In this document: in pieces, positions 42,531 to 52,597 of the stretch | Layout of the letters: the number at the start of each line of letters is the position of its first letter | Position numbering within the stretch: position 1 is the stretch's first letter | Assembly (NCBI GenBank): GCA_026770025.1 | Contig: JAMXDE010000015.1 | Coordinates: forward strand, 930,001-994,000 | Source of the DNA: Craspedostauros australis | Lineage: Eukaryota > Bacillariophyta > Bacillariophyceae > Mastogloiales > Achnanthaceae | DNA: 64,000 nucleotides | Direction: 5' to 3' | Notes under the pieces: generated by a model | What the model saw: the letters and a program-made list of their open reading frames with translations, nothing else | Database searches by the model: none | Told to the model about the DNA's origin: nothing | Position numbers and translations under genes: made by a program

Positions 42531-44723
42531 ATGAATCAGGTAAACAGCGATGCGATCGGACAGCAGCAGAGAGAAGTCGATGATTCCATTCTCAGCCAGC
42601 CCGACCATCAAGAACCAGCAATCCCTCAACAAAACGCCCGCTCGAGAATGGATGAAGACCAAGATCCCCTGTCAGCAGGAGGTTCACCGCCATCATCACC
42701 GCAAGCATCAGCAGCGTCATCCACAGTAGCATTGGATGCATCTGCATCGGCCTCAATGGATGGCATGTCACCTTCACGCAGACCGGCGAACAAAACCACG
42801 CGCACAACACCGAAGTCGATACGGACTACGTCAGGGAAAAATACAGCGAAGCAACCTGCCACTGGTAACAGTGGGGGAGGTGCAAAAGCAAAGGCAACAA
42901 CGGCCACAAAATCAAGCACAAAGTCAAGCACACTGACGGGGGCAACAGGCAAGACAAGTGCAAAGCTCAAGATGAAACGAGCCAGGAGGCTGCCGTTGGG
43001 CAAGAGCCTGAGTGAAGCATCTCGTACTGGTCTTGGTGCAACAGCAAAAGCAACAGCAACTTCGGGTTCTGACAACGCCAAACGGGCACCGTCAAAATCA
43101 AAGGCATATCGAATGGCATCTTCGGATACTCAGTCGTCGGGGGATGACGAGACTGAACACACGGGGGATGGCAAGAAGCAGACGAACAAACGGCAAAGGC
43201 GCGAACTTTCCGAGGTGGAGCTGGAGATGAAGAGGTTGTCGAATCGGCTGAGCTCTCGCCGCAGCCAGGAAAGGAAGAGGCAGCAGTTGTCATACCTGCA
43301 GGAGAAGAAGGATGAGTTGCAAGAGGCCAACGATGATCTGAAAGCAACGAACATCAAATTGAAGCAGGCCATCAGCGAAATGAGATCATCGATCGGCAAG
43401 CAAGGCCACCAACTCGCAGCTGCCACCAATGCTGCCGTAGCACTTGTCAATTCGCCGTCACGCGCCCGGCTCCGTTCTCAACAAAGCCCACAAACACTTG
43501 CCAACACACCGACGTCTGGTCGCATGTTGGACGCTCCGGACCACGAAAGCACGAGCACAGGCTCAGCGTTGGGGAAGCGCGAGTCAAGCGTCACAAGTCC
43601 GGTCGACGGACTGCAGGGGCAGCCAGCACCACAGTCGCAACCACAGCAACCACAGCAATCACACCGACACGCGCAGTTGCCACAGGCCAATGCTGCGCAG
43701 CAACCGCTGCAAGGTCTTTCAGCAGACGCATCGCAGCTGGGCTTGGTGCAAGAAGCGCTGCTGCTGCAGCAGCTATCGAATGCCAGGCGTAGCGCTAGCA
43801 GCAGCGTCAGCGTCAGCAGCGGGGGAGCTGCTGGTGGTGGCGGTGTTCTTGGTGGTGCCGTCCATGGCATCAGCTCCAATTCAATTGCGTCACTCCTTGC
43901 CTCACAGGCGCACGCTGCAGCACTGACCCCGCTACAGATCCTCAGAGCGCAGCGACTCGAACTCTTGCAACGGCAGCAAGACGACCACAATCAGCAGCTC
44001 ATTGGTCGCACGCTGGCCCAGGCTGACCTGCCGATGGGAGCGCAGCAATCACAGGCGCGTCAGCAGTGGGCGCAGCATCAGCGCTCCTTGCTCCTATCAC
44101 GCAACGAGGCTGCGATGATGGCAGATCCCACTTCAGCGCTGCAGGGTGCACTGGCAGATACGACCAGCTCCGCTGACAGCATAGCAAGACTGACCAGGGC
44201 TAGACTCGCGACACCCTACTACCAAGGGCTCCCACAACTGCACCCTGCGCAGCACACAGCAGCGGCCATGTCGGCTGCTCTGCCTTCCACCCTGCCGCCC
44301 TGGGATGGCAACGCCACGATGACCTCCGCACTGCGCCTGCTCGCCATGCAGGATCAAGAGCGCCAACTCGCGCAGCAGGCCTTGGAAGCAACGAGCATTG
44401 CTCATCGGGCGCACCATCAGAGCATGCTGCAAGGCAGAGAGGATACGGCCGGGTTGCTAGGGCTGCTGGCACGAAGGCAGACGCAGATGCATGCTCGTGG
44501 CCTGCAACCTCCACAAGACCCATTCCGAATGAGCCAGGATATGCTCGTGCATTCCGCAATGCTCAATTCCAGGTTGCGGGCTGCAGGGTTGCCAGTGCAT
44601 CAGGGTCAGGCTAGCGCTAGTGCCAGCGCCGGAGGCGACAGCGCAAGCACCAATGCCAACACGACGACGACGACGAACCAGTTTGACCCGCAGAACGATT
44701 CCGGAAGAGAGAACCAAACTTAG
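42531..44723 (+). CDS. bZIP transcription factor, glutamine/serine-rich, with unusual basic region
   Basis: A basic region and leucine zipper lie at about residues 225-285 of 730. The basic motif NRLSSRRSQERKRQQL starts at Asn238, and the zipper leucines follow in heptads (LSYLQEKKDELQEANDDL, then TNIKLKQAISEM). The spacing from basic region to first leucine equals that of GCN4-type factors. The residue aligned with the near-invariant arginine of the N-x7-R signature is Gln246, which may change or weaken DNA recognition. The N-terminal part is Ser/Thr/Lys-rich, and the C-terminal 450 residues are Gln/Ala-rich, typical of activation regions. There is no LOV domain, so it is not an aureochrome. 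The start at 42531 is the first ATG; no intron. Targets are unknown. Confidence 0.88.
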   Translation: MNQVNSDAIGQQQREVDDSILSQPDHQEPAIPQQNARSRMDEDQDPLSAGGSPPSSPQASAASSTVALDASASASMDGMSPSRRPANKTTRTTPKSIRTTSGKNTAKQPATGNSGGGAKAKATTATKSSTKSSTLTGATGKTSAKLKMKRARRLPLGKSLSEASRTGLGATAKATATSGSDNAKRAPSKSKAYRMASSDTQSSGDDETEHTGDGKKQTNKRQRRELSEVELEMKRLSNRLSSRRSQERKRQQLSYLQEKKDELQEANDDLKATNIKLKQAISEMRSSIGKQGHQLAAATNAAVALVNSPSRARLRSQQSPQTLANTPTSGRMLDAPDHESTSTGSALGKRESSVTSPVDGLQGQPAPQSQPQQPQQSHRHAQLPQANAAQQPLQGLSADASQLGLVQEALLLQQLSNARRSASSSVSVSSGGAAGGGGVLGGAVHGISSNSIASLLASQAHAAALTPLQILRAQRLELLQRQQDDHNQQLIGRTLAQADLPMGAQQSQARQQWAQHQRSLLLSRNEAAMMADPTSALQGALADTTSSADSIARLTRARLATPYYQGLPQLHPAQHTAAAMSAALPSTLPPWDGNATMTSALRLLAMQDQERQLAQQALEATSIAHRAHHQSMLQGREDTAGLLGLLARRQTQMHARGLQPPQDPFRMSQDMLVHSAMLNSRLRAAGLPVHQGQASASASAGGDSASTNANTTTTTNQFDPQNDSGRENQT

Positions 44724-45992
44724 AGTTTTGAAAGCCTATCGATTCAATTGAACACATCCAAGCGGCAGCTATGAACGCATCTGATGATGTGCTACGCGAG
44801 CTGCGAGTTGCAAGTTACCACCCCTGTTGCATCGCACCACACGTACGGGTAGATGCTTGCCGTCGTTTCTCTTTGATCTTGTGGTGCATTGCGATGAACA
44901 GGGCTTTTTAATCCAGAAACACGCCCAGTTAGACCCACAAACTTGACAAATTTGGTCTGGGTTCGTGGCTCGTGCATACAAGCATTCCAAGTACGAGACA
45001 TGAGCTTCACTCTCGAGGAGATCCGCACCTCGACAGTAGTCGTACATGCACATGTACCATGGGATGGGTAAAGGTGTAACACAGGCAACAACCTTTGTAT
45101 CAGCCCCACACGTGAAGGACGAAACGAACAGACGGGTGTGCGCCGCTGTACTCGTGAAAGACGGAGTCGATTTTTTCATGCTCAACTCCGCTCCACTCTG
45201 CTCTATTCATACCGGTTGAAAGCTGGAGAAGAATTCGTGCGTGCGAACATTCTTCACACAAGAGAAGGAGGGTGGCATGATGATAGTGATGATGGCGATG
45301 ATGATGATGATGATGATGATGATGAATTCATCTGTAACAACTATTCTACAACAACAACAACAACAACCACGAACACAAGAAGGACAAGAAAATCGAGCAG
45401 GCGTCGCGTGGACCGTCGCGCAATCGCGTTCCCAACGCATTCAACACAGAATGCTGAAATTGTGAGGAATATGCCTGTACGTAGAAATGACTACTGGTGT
45501 CGAAAAGTCACAATGAACGCGAAGGATGCCAGCTCAGAACACAAACGTGCCATTTCAGAGAATGTGGAACAATTCTTCCGCTGTTGGCGAAGCCCACAGG
45601 TGGCGCGAGCAAAACGCGGGACTGGTCCTTCGGAGAAATACAAACGAGATACTCGAACGAGTCGGACGTCAGTCATGACATGTGTCGACTCAAACGACGC
45701 AATCTGCGAAACAAGACCAAAAGAGGAACCAACAAGAACACCACGAAACAACGAAAAAGCACAAATCACACCACAGCAATCACAGGTCGCAAGGCAAGAC
45801 AACACAACGCAACGAACTCTGCCACACACACACGTCAACAACATCCAGGCCCTCCGTCACTTTGCCTTGCTTCACATTCTCGCACAACAAGTGTACATCT
45901 GTCCTTGGACTCGACTTGTGATTCATCTATTCCTCCGTTCATCCATTTCGATTTGATCTCTCCGCGTCGAGGATCCACAATCAGCTAAAGAA
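44724..45992. other. Spacer with trinucleotide repeats
   Basis: No supported gene. There is a GAT microsatellite at 45295-45325 and an ACA run at 45348-45368. A 272-codon frame across them has no domain and a composition driven by the repeats. Confidence 0.5.
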
Positions 45993-46836
45993 ATGACGGA
46001 CTTCGAGGTACGCCGTCTCAATCGATTCCCATGTTGATCGATGAATCATTCCTCCTGGATTCCAATGATGCAAGAAGAAGCAACGGCCACAAAAGCAGCT
46101 GATGGTTGCATCTCATCGGTTGCGTGCTTTCGTTTGCCGTTCACTCACGCATCCCTCGCCATCGATTATACATTCGAATACACAATCAACTGCGCTCTCA
46201 TACATTCTATTATATGAATGTCAATGCAATTGCACGGATGCACCAAATCTCACCACCTTCGTGTAATATTATTCTCGCCCCGCAATGATGATGTCTGTTG
46301 GGCCACAATGCTGCAACGCACGACAGTTCCCTGAATTCTACTCCTTCCCTCCATTCTTCACGGTCCAGCCGGTGCTGAGCACGAGGGAGAAGCAGATGGC
46401 GCTGTGGCGAGAGCTGATACTGAAGTACTACACGCAGCGCAAATTGAAGACGTTGGTCGTGCACGAATGCCCGCTGTGGAAGAACAAGGACATTGATCGG
46501 CAGCTGTCGGCGGAAGGCATAGAGGACGTGATGGCGGATCTTGTGAAGATGGGACACGGAGAATGGCTGGATGAGCAGAAGACGCGATGTCGCATCCTGT
46601 GGCGCAAGCCGGAGCAGCTTGCGAGCGATATTTACGAATGGGCCATCGCGAACGGCAACATCGGCAGCGTGTGCACAGTGTACGAGCTGCACAGCGGTGA
46701 GGACGTGAACGGCATGTCCTTTCAGGGTGTCGACGAGGATCTGCTGCGGCGCGCATTGTCCATCCTGGAAGACGAAGGACGTTGCGCCCTCTTCAAGGGC
46801 GACACATCCGACGAAGATGGCATTAAGTTTTTGTAG
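45993..46836 (+). CDS. VPS25: ESCRT-II subunit VPS25, with a five-codon first exon
   Basis: VPS25 forms ESCRT-II with VPS22 and VPS36 and recruits ESCRT-III during multivesicular-body sorting. The body of the protein is clear: FPPFFTVQPVLSTREKQ, WLDEQKTRCRILWRKPEQ, VCTVYELHSGED and FQGVDEDLLRRAL match the two winged-helix domains in order. The conserved N-terminus is recovered only with a tiny first exon, ATGACGGACTTCGAG (45993-46007), spliced over a 319-bp intron (GTACGC...CAG) to 46327. The result starts MTDFEFPEFYSFPPFF and gives 174 residues, almost exactly the human length of 176. An alternative unspliced start at 46285 would add MMMSVGPQCCNARQ, which does not resemble the family. The gene stands alone between gene-poor spacers. 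Confidence 0.92.
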
Positions 46837-47880
46837 AGAATGGTACTCTTATATACATACAGACGAGTTGTGTGTATGGTTTCGTTTGGTTTGGTACGAT
46901 GTATAATAGGTACAATACGTGGTATGGCGCAATAGATGCAAAGGAGCTTGGGGGAGAAGTGCGGAGTCGAAGCAAGTAACAATCAACCTCGAACTTCGTG
47001 ATGATGAAGTCGTGGCTGTTGACTGAAGAAAGCAATCGAGTTGTTCGAATCTTGCGAAAATCGAACACCAAAGAACTTTTCGGATGAGAACCGCAAGACG
47101 GACGTGTCCGAAGTTGAGCAGATGGCATGAGGAGAAAAGAAGAACACTTTGCACAGAACGCAGAACTTCCATCGCGTTGGCAACAGAGATGACAGGTGGT
47201 GGTGCACACGCAACGTCGACATCGACAAGGGGTGTCGCAAAGCGAAGATGTTCGCCTTCTGCACATGACAGAAGAAAGCAGGCAAGTGAGCAGACAGGGA
47301 CTCCGCTCTCCGTCCCATCAGATGCCTCTTGTGTCGGTTTCTTCTTGATGTGCTCAAAACACTGCATCTGACTGATGGAGGCGATCGAAGGAGGTGAGGA
47401 CTACCCATGGACCATGGAGGTGATATGAACGGCGGCCGAATGAGGAGACATGGGATCATGGCGGTGGCATCTTTGTTGTCTTGGAATTTGCGGTGCTCCA
47501 CACCTTTGTGACGGTGAAGATGGCTTCACGTGGGTCTGACTCGATCATCGTCGTCAGCAGCAGAATGACTCCTCACCAACGTGGGTCTGTTTGCACCAGC
47601 ACATGTCCTTTGCTGTTGCTTTGGACTTCGCTTTCATGAGACGGCCCACTCACCAGCTTTGCTGGGATCCCCCTTGATTTGCTCGTTGTCATCGTCACCA
47701 TCCTGCATCAAACCCGACATTCCGGACACAAGTTGGGCTGTTCCAAGAATTCCAAACGCTGGAACTGCTGTACTCACTCAAATATTATATGTGCGAGTGC
47801 ACCACGCGACATCTCTGACCATTGTTCACATCAACATTCAAGCACAACAACCAAAAGCAAGAGCAAGAACAACAACGCCA
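46837..47880. other. Spacer before the Lon-domain gene
   Basis: About 1 kb with no recognisable feature. A frame continuous with the downstream gene opens at 47581 but has no ATG before 47881, and its translation has no structure. Confidence 0.4.
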
Positions 47881-50061
47881 ATGACGACGACGCCGAAAGC
47901 ACAGCAAAAGATGCTTTGCATTGTGACCATCACGTTACTTTCTTCGATGTGCGTGACATCGTGGTCACCTCATACGTTGAGCAGGCCTTTTGCAAGGAGA
48001 ACCGGGCCCGCAAACGTCAACATTGCCGCAAGCGCACGCGGGTTGCGTTATGCCGCAAGCGATGATCACGACGATGACGAACATGGGGCATTGTCGGAAC
48101 GCATGGCCAACATCCGCGCCTTGCAGAAGGCATTCTACTCGCCTGCCGTAGGTGAAGCGGACGGCCTCATCATCGACAATCAAACGCAGACGCAGGCCGA
48201 CAGTCAAACACAAGCTGAACAATCTGCGGAGAGACCTCTGCGAAGTGGAGGGACCAACCCACGTCTGGATGAAACGAGCGGGATACTCCACAATGTTCCA
48301 ATCTGGGATGCGATCGATACGACTAGTTTGGATGCATCCGCCATCAACGACATCATAGCTGGAGGTTTGGGAGCTCAGAGTTCCAATGATGCATCAAACC
48401 TGGCGAGCAGCAGCAGCCGCAGTGCAGATAATGGCAAACAACACAGTGGCGCATGGACACCAATCCCTGGTAGGTCCCACGTCTTGGCGATTGACTCGGC
48501 CATCAACACGCATATTCTGGAAACCATGATCCGCACCAGCACCGACAAGAACGCGTGGTATATTGGTCACATCCCTCCCAGCGATCCGCGAAAGACCGAT
48601 GCTCAAGACCAGAAAGCATCGTCATCGTCGCGCGGGCAGAGTCATGACAGCTCACTGGGCTGTCTGTTGCGCATCGCGGATTATCGACGCATGATGGACG
48701 GCCGAATCATTGTCCTCATCCATGCCCTCGATCGCTTCGTCGTCGATTCCGTCACTCAGACGCTGCCGTACCACGTCGCCGACATCCAGCTGATCCCAGA
48801 TCTGGAAGAATTGGATCCGTACCTTACGCAGGAAGGTCTCATGAGGGAGACAGAATCCACCATGTCCTGCGCCCGCGCCATGGCCATATCCGAGTCCATG
48901 TCGTACTACCAGGAATACGAATTCGATTCTACGCACACGCTTCCATTGCCGTGCGGCGCTGACAACGATCAGTGGGAGACTACTGCTCACAGCAACGGCG
49001 ACGGTAATGGCAGCGCGAATCCTGCCAACGATGTCTCCTATGGAAACCTATCCAACGGCACCCCGTCCTCGCTCGGCAAAGCCTCGAGCACAGCGGATGC
49101 TGACGCAAACGTGGAAGAGTGCTATCTAGAAGACGATGATCTTAGCTCGAAGATGGGCCGCGTCCTGCCGTTCTCACCGTACGCGAAGGGCATGCAGCCA
49201 CCGACGCCCGATCAAGTCTCATCCATGATGATCGAAAGCGGCAGCTTCAACGAATGCGACATCTTTGACGATCTCATCATCGATGATGATGATCAAACCG
49301 CATCACGCACACCACAGAGTAGTGAACCACATTCCGAACTTTCAACACCAAATCAACGCAGACATCCGCGTCGTCCCTTGGAGTATCAACTGCTCAAGGA
49401 CAACATCCTCGACACGCCGCATGCCATCAAATCGTCCTGGGCCGCGACGGGACTTTCGGCCAGCGAACTAGAGGTCGAGCTGTGGCTGGCAATCAACGAA
49501 TACCTGGGGAAGACACGCACGCCGGTCTCGCCCATCCTCCTGGGCCTCATCCCGCCACGCGTTCGCTGGCCATCCAACTTCAAGCTCAACAGCATCGGAT
49601 CTGGGTTGAAGAACTTGGAGTCTCTGCTGTCGCGGAAGTTGTCACGCTCTGTTGAGCGAAGTGAGACGGTGACATCGCGTCAATCAATTCCATCCTTTCA
49701 GGAGGATCGATCGCCATCCAACAGCACGGCAATTGAAGCACCAAAAGCGGACGATTCCCTTTCCAGCGCATCCGAGATGAGGCCAGCAATGAAGGCAACG
49801 ACGACGCAGGCCGCCGCACCGTCGATACGTCGGAAGATCACGCACGATTTCGTCGCGTTGTCGCGAGATTACCCAGAACATCGACGCCAAAAGCGCCTGA
49901 GCTACTCCGCAGCTCAGCTCCTCGAAACGGCAATGGAGGATGAGCACGAGATCGAGATGTTGAGACAGCAGCTGCTGAGGATCCCGAGCACGAAGCATCG
50001 GATGGCGTTCGTGTTGGAGCAGTTTCACATCCTCCTCATGACCAGCGATGTGGAGATGTGA
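47881..50061 (+). CDS. Lon N-terminal (PUA-like) domain protein, probable plastid or secretory leader
   Basis: The 726-residue product contains a segment (about residues 195-310) that resembles the substrate-binding domain of Lon proteases: LGCLLRIADYRRMMDGRIIVLIHALDRF, then VTQTLPYHVADIQLI, echoing the family's GTxxxIxxYxxxxDGR...GxxRFxV...PYxVA. The C-terminal portion (TGLSASELEVELWLAINEYL and YSAAQLLETAMEDEHEIEML) is like the helical end of that domain. No AAA+ or protease domain is present, so it may be an adaptor or cereblon-like substrate binder. The N-terminus has a hydrophobic leader, MLCIVTITLLSSMCVTS-W from residue 11, which could be a plastid-type signal with tryptophan after cleavage. 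The start could also be 47911. Much of the middle is Ser/Asp-rich. It converges with the first GT61 gene. Confidence 0.7.
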   Translation: MTTTPKAQQKMLCIVTITLLSSMCVTSWSPHTLSRPFARRTGPANVNIAASARGLRYAASDDHDDDEHGALSERMANIRALQKAFYSPAVGEADGLIIDNQTQTQADSQTQAEQSAERPLRSGGTNPRLDETSGILHNVPIWDAIDTTSLDASAINDIIAGGLGAQSSNDASNLASSSSRSADNGKQHSGAWTPIPGRSHVLAIDSAINTHILETMIRTSTDKNAWYIGHIPPSDPRKTDAQDQKASSSSRGQSHDSSLGCLLRIADYRRMMDGRIIVLIHALDRFVVDSVTQTLPYHVADIQLIPDLEELDPYLTQEGLMRETESTMSCARAMAISESMSYYQEYEFDSTHTLPLPCGADNDQWETTAHSNGDGNGSANPANDVSYGNLSNGTPSSLGKASSTADADANVEECYLEDDDLSSKMGRVLPFSPYAKGMQPPTPDQVSSMMIESGSFNECDIFDDLIIDDDDQTASRTPQSSEPHSELSTPNQRRHPRRPLEYQLLKDNILDTPHAIKSSWAATGLSASELEVELWLAINEYLGKTRTPVSPILLGLIPPRVRWPSNFKLNSIGSGLKNLESLLSRKLSRSVERSETVTSRQSIPSFQEDRSPSNSTAIEAPKADDSLSSASEMRPAMKATTTQAAAPSIRRKITHDFVALSRDYPEHRRQKRLSYSAAQLLETAMEDEHEIEMLRQQLLRIPSTKHRMAFVLEQFHILLMTSDVEM

Positions 50062-50300
50062 TTTTCATGGCATGATCGCAACTTTGCGAGGGATGATGTT
50101 GGGCATGTCCATTATACAACGGGTGTAGAGTAGAGCCATTTCGTTTTACTCCCCTCCATTCATCATGCTGCGTATGGTAGTGCGTGTCTAGCCTGTAGTG
50201 GCGTACACTCATCACCCGAGGGGCTCCCCAACCCAACATGCTTGTGCATGCTGTCATCGTCAAGGCCTTGACGATCCGTTGGTGAGCCCTCGCCCTCATT

Positions 50301-51824
50301 CTATTGATGCATGAAACCGCAACACTGCTTCCATCGAGTCATCTGTGTGCGCACGGCTTCGACCAGAACGTGAGCCGGTGCGCACAATTGGGCCGCGCGC
50401 GCAGTTCGTTTCATTTTCCCAGTTTTCATCTTGGCCTTCTCTTCGGCTATGTCTGTGCCCAGATAGACGAAGGTGTGATTGACTCCGGATAGTGCCGCCA
50501 TCGTTCCATAGAACCCTGGGTAGCCATATGAATGCGTCAACACCTCGATTAATGCGCTGCATCGATTCATGAACACGATGCCTGTGAGATGCGCCCCGTG
50601 CGGTGTTACCAAGATATCCACATTGGTGAATGCCTCCACTTGCTCCGCGAATGTCAGGCCCTCGAAGTAGAGCAATGGAGGGATGTACGACAGATTCATT
50701 TCTTTTTGCAGAAGTAATGCTATGTCGAATGCTCCGATCAGCGTCCTGCTACGTTGTCGGTCGGCGACGACAATGCGAGGTTCGTCGGGCTGCCCGCTTG
50801 TGAAGATAGCATTGCGTCTCGAGGCGGCGGCGGTGGCGGTGTCGTCCCTGGAAGCCGGAGTTGCCGCAGCTGTAGCATTCGCATGGTTGGCCGAACAGTA
50901 CACTTCTTGGTATTGACCCAACCCAAGCGTGGTCAACGTGCTGCGTCTCCAACTCCTCATGTCATCTTCTTGGACAACCAAATAGCCTTCTTCCATGCTA
51001 CTTCTCGCTACTGCATGCACCGCATCTGGTTGTCCTGTTACATACCTGCCCACGAAGTCCTGCGGCGGCATTTGAACGATCGAGACGCCGCTGGCCTGCA
51101 ACACTTGCAGTATCCCCCTGCTGAACGCGGACGAGTTCGTGAACTCATCGTACCGATCCTTGCTGAGGATGAAGACATGCCGTGCGTTCGGAAAGTGCCG
51201 CCACAGCGACCAGCATGTCAGCACGTGCTGCATCTGATGTGGAAAATGGTACGTAACCCAGTACTTCACAACAGAACAAGCGGCTGTCTTTATCTCAGGA
51301 CTGTTGGCCGGAGGCTGCGCTGTCGTAGAAGTATTCACAGGTGCAGGTATATGCGCTTCAGTTGTCGCGGACAGATCTGCGTCTGTATTTGTTCTATCGT
51401 GGTCTCGCCATGCTTGTTCAAAGTTAGCTGACATGCGGGCGAACACGTCAGTGATATCATTCGAAGTTGGGTGATTGGTCGTGGCGACAATGTGTGGCAT
51501 GCTGGTGTTGTGGATGTTACATTTGTAACCCTTTGCGGTCATGATGCGTTTACTTTTCGATGGAGCCTTCCATTGCCGCATGAAGGCCGGGAATTCCGTG
51601 ATGTTGGGTGCTGGTGATGCAACTGCTGACGCTGTTCCGACTCGTACGGATGCTGTCTCTGGTACCGTTCCGTTTTCGCCATCGCGTGGCCCTTCTGGCT
51701 GATAGGAATGCGCTTGGTCGTCATCACTTCGTGATCCTGGTTTGTATGGGCTCGTGAAGATCGCCGCGATGAGGATGATGATGGCGATGTACAGTGACGC
51801 CCGAACAGGCACCCGAGCGGCCAT
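50301..51824 (-). CDS. GT61-family glycosyltransferase, copy 1
   Basis: This is a 507-residue type II membrane protein. A short basic cytoplasmic tail is followed by one membrane segment (LYIAIIILIAAIFTSPY, about residues 11-27), then a stem and a lumenal catalytic domain. The catalytic part ends with the GT61 signature VDILVTPHGAHLTGIVFMNR, as in EOGT- and plant xylosyltransferase-like enzymes that use nucleotide sugars in the ER or Golgi. The C-terminus is VEAVRTQMTRWKQCCGF. Several N-glycosylation sequons are visible. The start at 51824 puts the anchor next to the N-terminus. A close paralogue lies at 52598-54082 in the same orientation. The sugar donor and acceptor are unknown. Confidence 0.88.
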   Translation of the reverse strand: MAARVPVRASLYIAIIILIAAIFTSPYKPGSRSDDDQAHSYQPEGPRDGENGTVPETASVRVGTASAVASPAPNITEFPAFMRQWKAPSKSKRIMTAKGYKCNIHNTSMPHIVATTNHPTSNDITDVFARMSANFEQAWRDHDRTNTDADLSATTEAHIPAPVNTSTTAQPPANSPEIKTAACSVVKYWVTYHFPHQMQHVLTCWSLWRHFPNARHVFILSKDRYDEFTNSSAFSRGILQVLQASGVSIVQMPPQDFVGRYVTGQPDAVHAVARSSMEEGYLVVQEDDMRSWRRSTLTTLGLGQYQEVYCSANHANATAAATPASRDDTATAAASRRNAIFTSGQPDEPRIVVADRQRSRTLIGAFDIALLLQKEMNLSYIPPLLYFEGLTFAEQVEAFTNVDILVTPHGAHLTGIVFMNRCSALIEVLTHSYGYPGFYGTMAALSGVNHTFVYLGTDIAEEKAKMKTGKMKRTARAAQLCAPAHVLVEAVRTQMTRWKQCCGFMHQ

Positions 51825-52597
51825 GGTTGGGAGTGATTAACGCGTTTTGTGTCTTGTTGTGAAATGGCTCGGCTTGACTTTCTTGAGTTGCTGTGCCTGG
51901 GCGGCGATGAATAATCGATGGTACCGTTATGGATGATATGGAGCTCGAGCCCATCGCATTGAGTACAATGCGGTATCGTCAATGCTTGTCCTACTCCTCA
52001 GGCAGGGAGATCTGCCAATGACGACAGCGGAGTATTGTGGCTTGTGTTTTTCTGTTTTCGGTTGTTCGAGAAGAGGCACACAAAATGAGGTTGGTGGTGA
52101 CCGTTGAGATTGGCCTTGGTTAAGGCAAATTGCCGCAACTCCAGACCAGTTCCAACCAATCGATCAGAAATGGAAACAAATGATCTAGACTTCGTTTGTA
52201 TGGGCTGCAACATAGCGTGCTAGAGGAGAGTAGAGTGTGCGTTTTGCAATTCTTGTGACTCTCGCTGGACTAGATCGTAGTCGTATGTGTCAGAAGGATG
52301 ATGTACCTTACAAAGATGTCAGCCAGGACCAACTGTTTGCAGGTTCGCACAGTTGGATCTTAGGGGGCAGATCCCTTGCGGAGGATGCAAACCCACGGAT
52401 GAACACAATGGTGGCTTGGACAGACTCGGTGAGAAGACTCAGCACGCTCCCGATCTCATCAACTGCACGTCAGCGCTGTGCCTATTGTGGATGGAATAGT
52501 GCGTGCACGCGTCACCCACGAGGCTGTCCAGAAGCTTCGTACTCGTGGAGTATATTTGAATCGATTGTCGATCCCTTGCTAATCCAACACCTCCATT
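51825..52597. other. Spacer between GT61 copies
   Basis: This is the 5' flank of copy 1 and 3' flank of copy 2. No repeat or additional gene was recognised. Confidence 0.4.

Noticed and set aside
45138-45956. 272-codon frame downstream of the bZIP gene
   Set aside because: It is dominated by translated GAT and ACA repeats and has no conserved segment.
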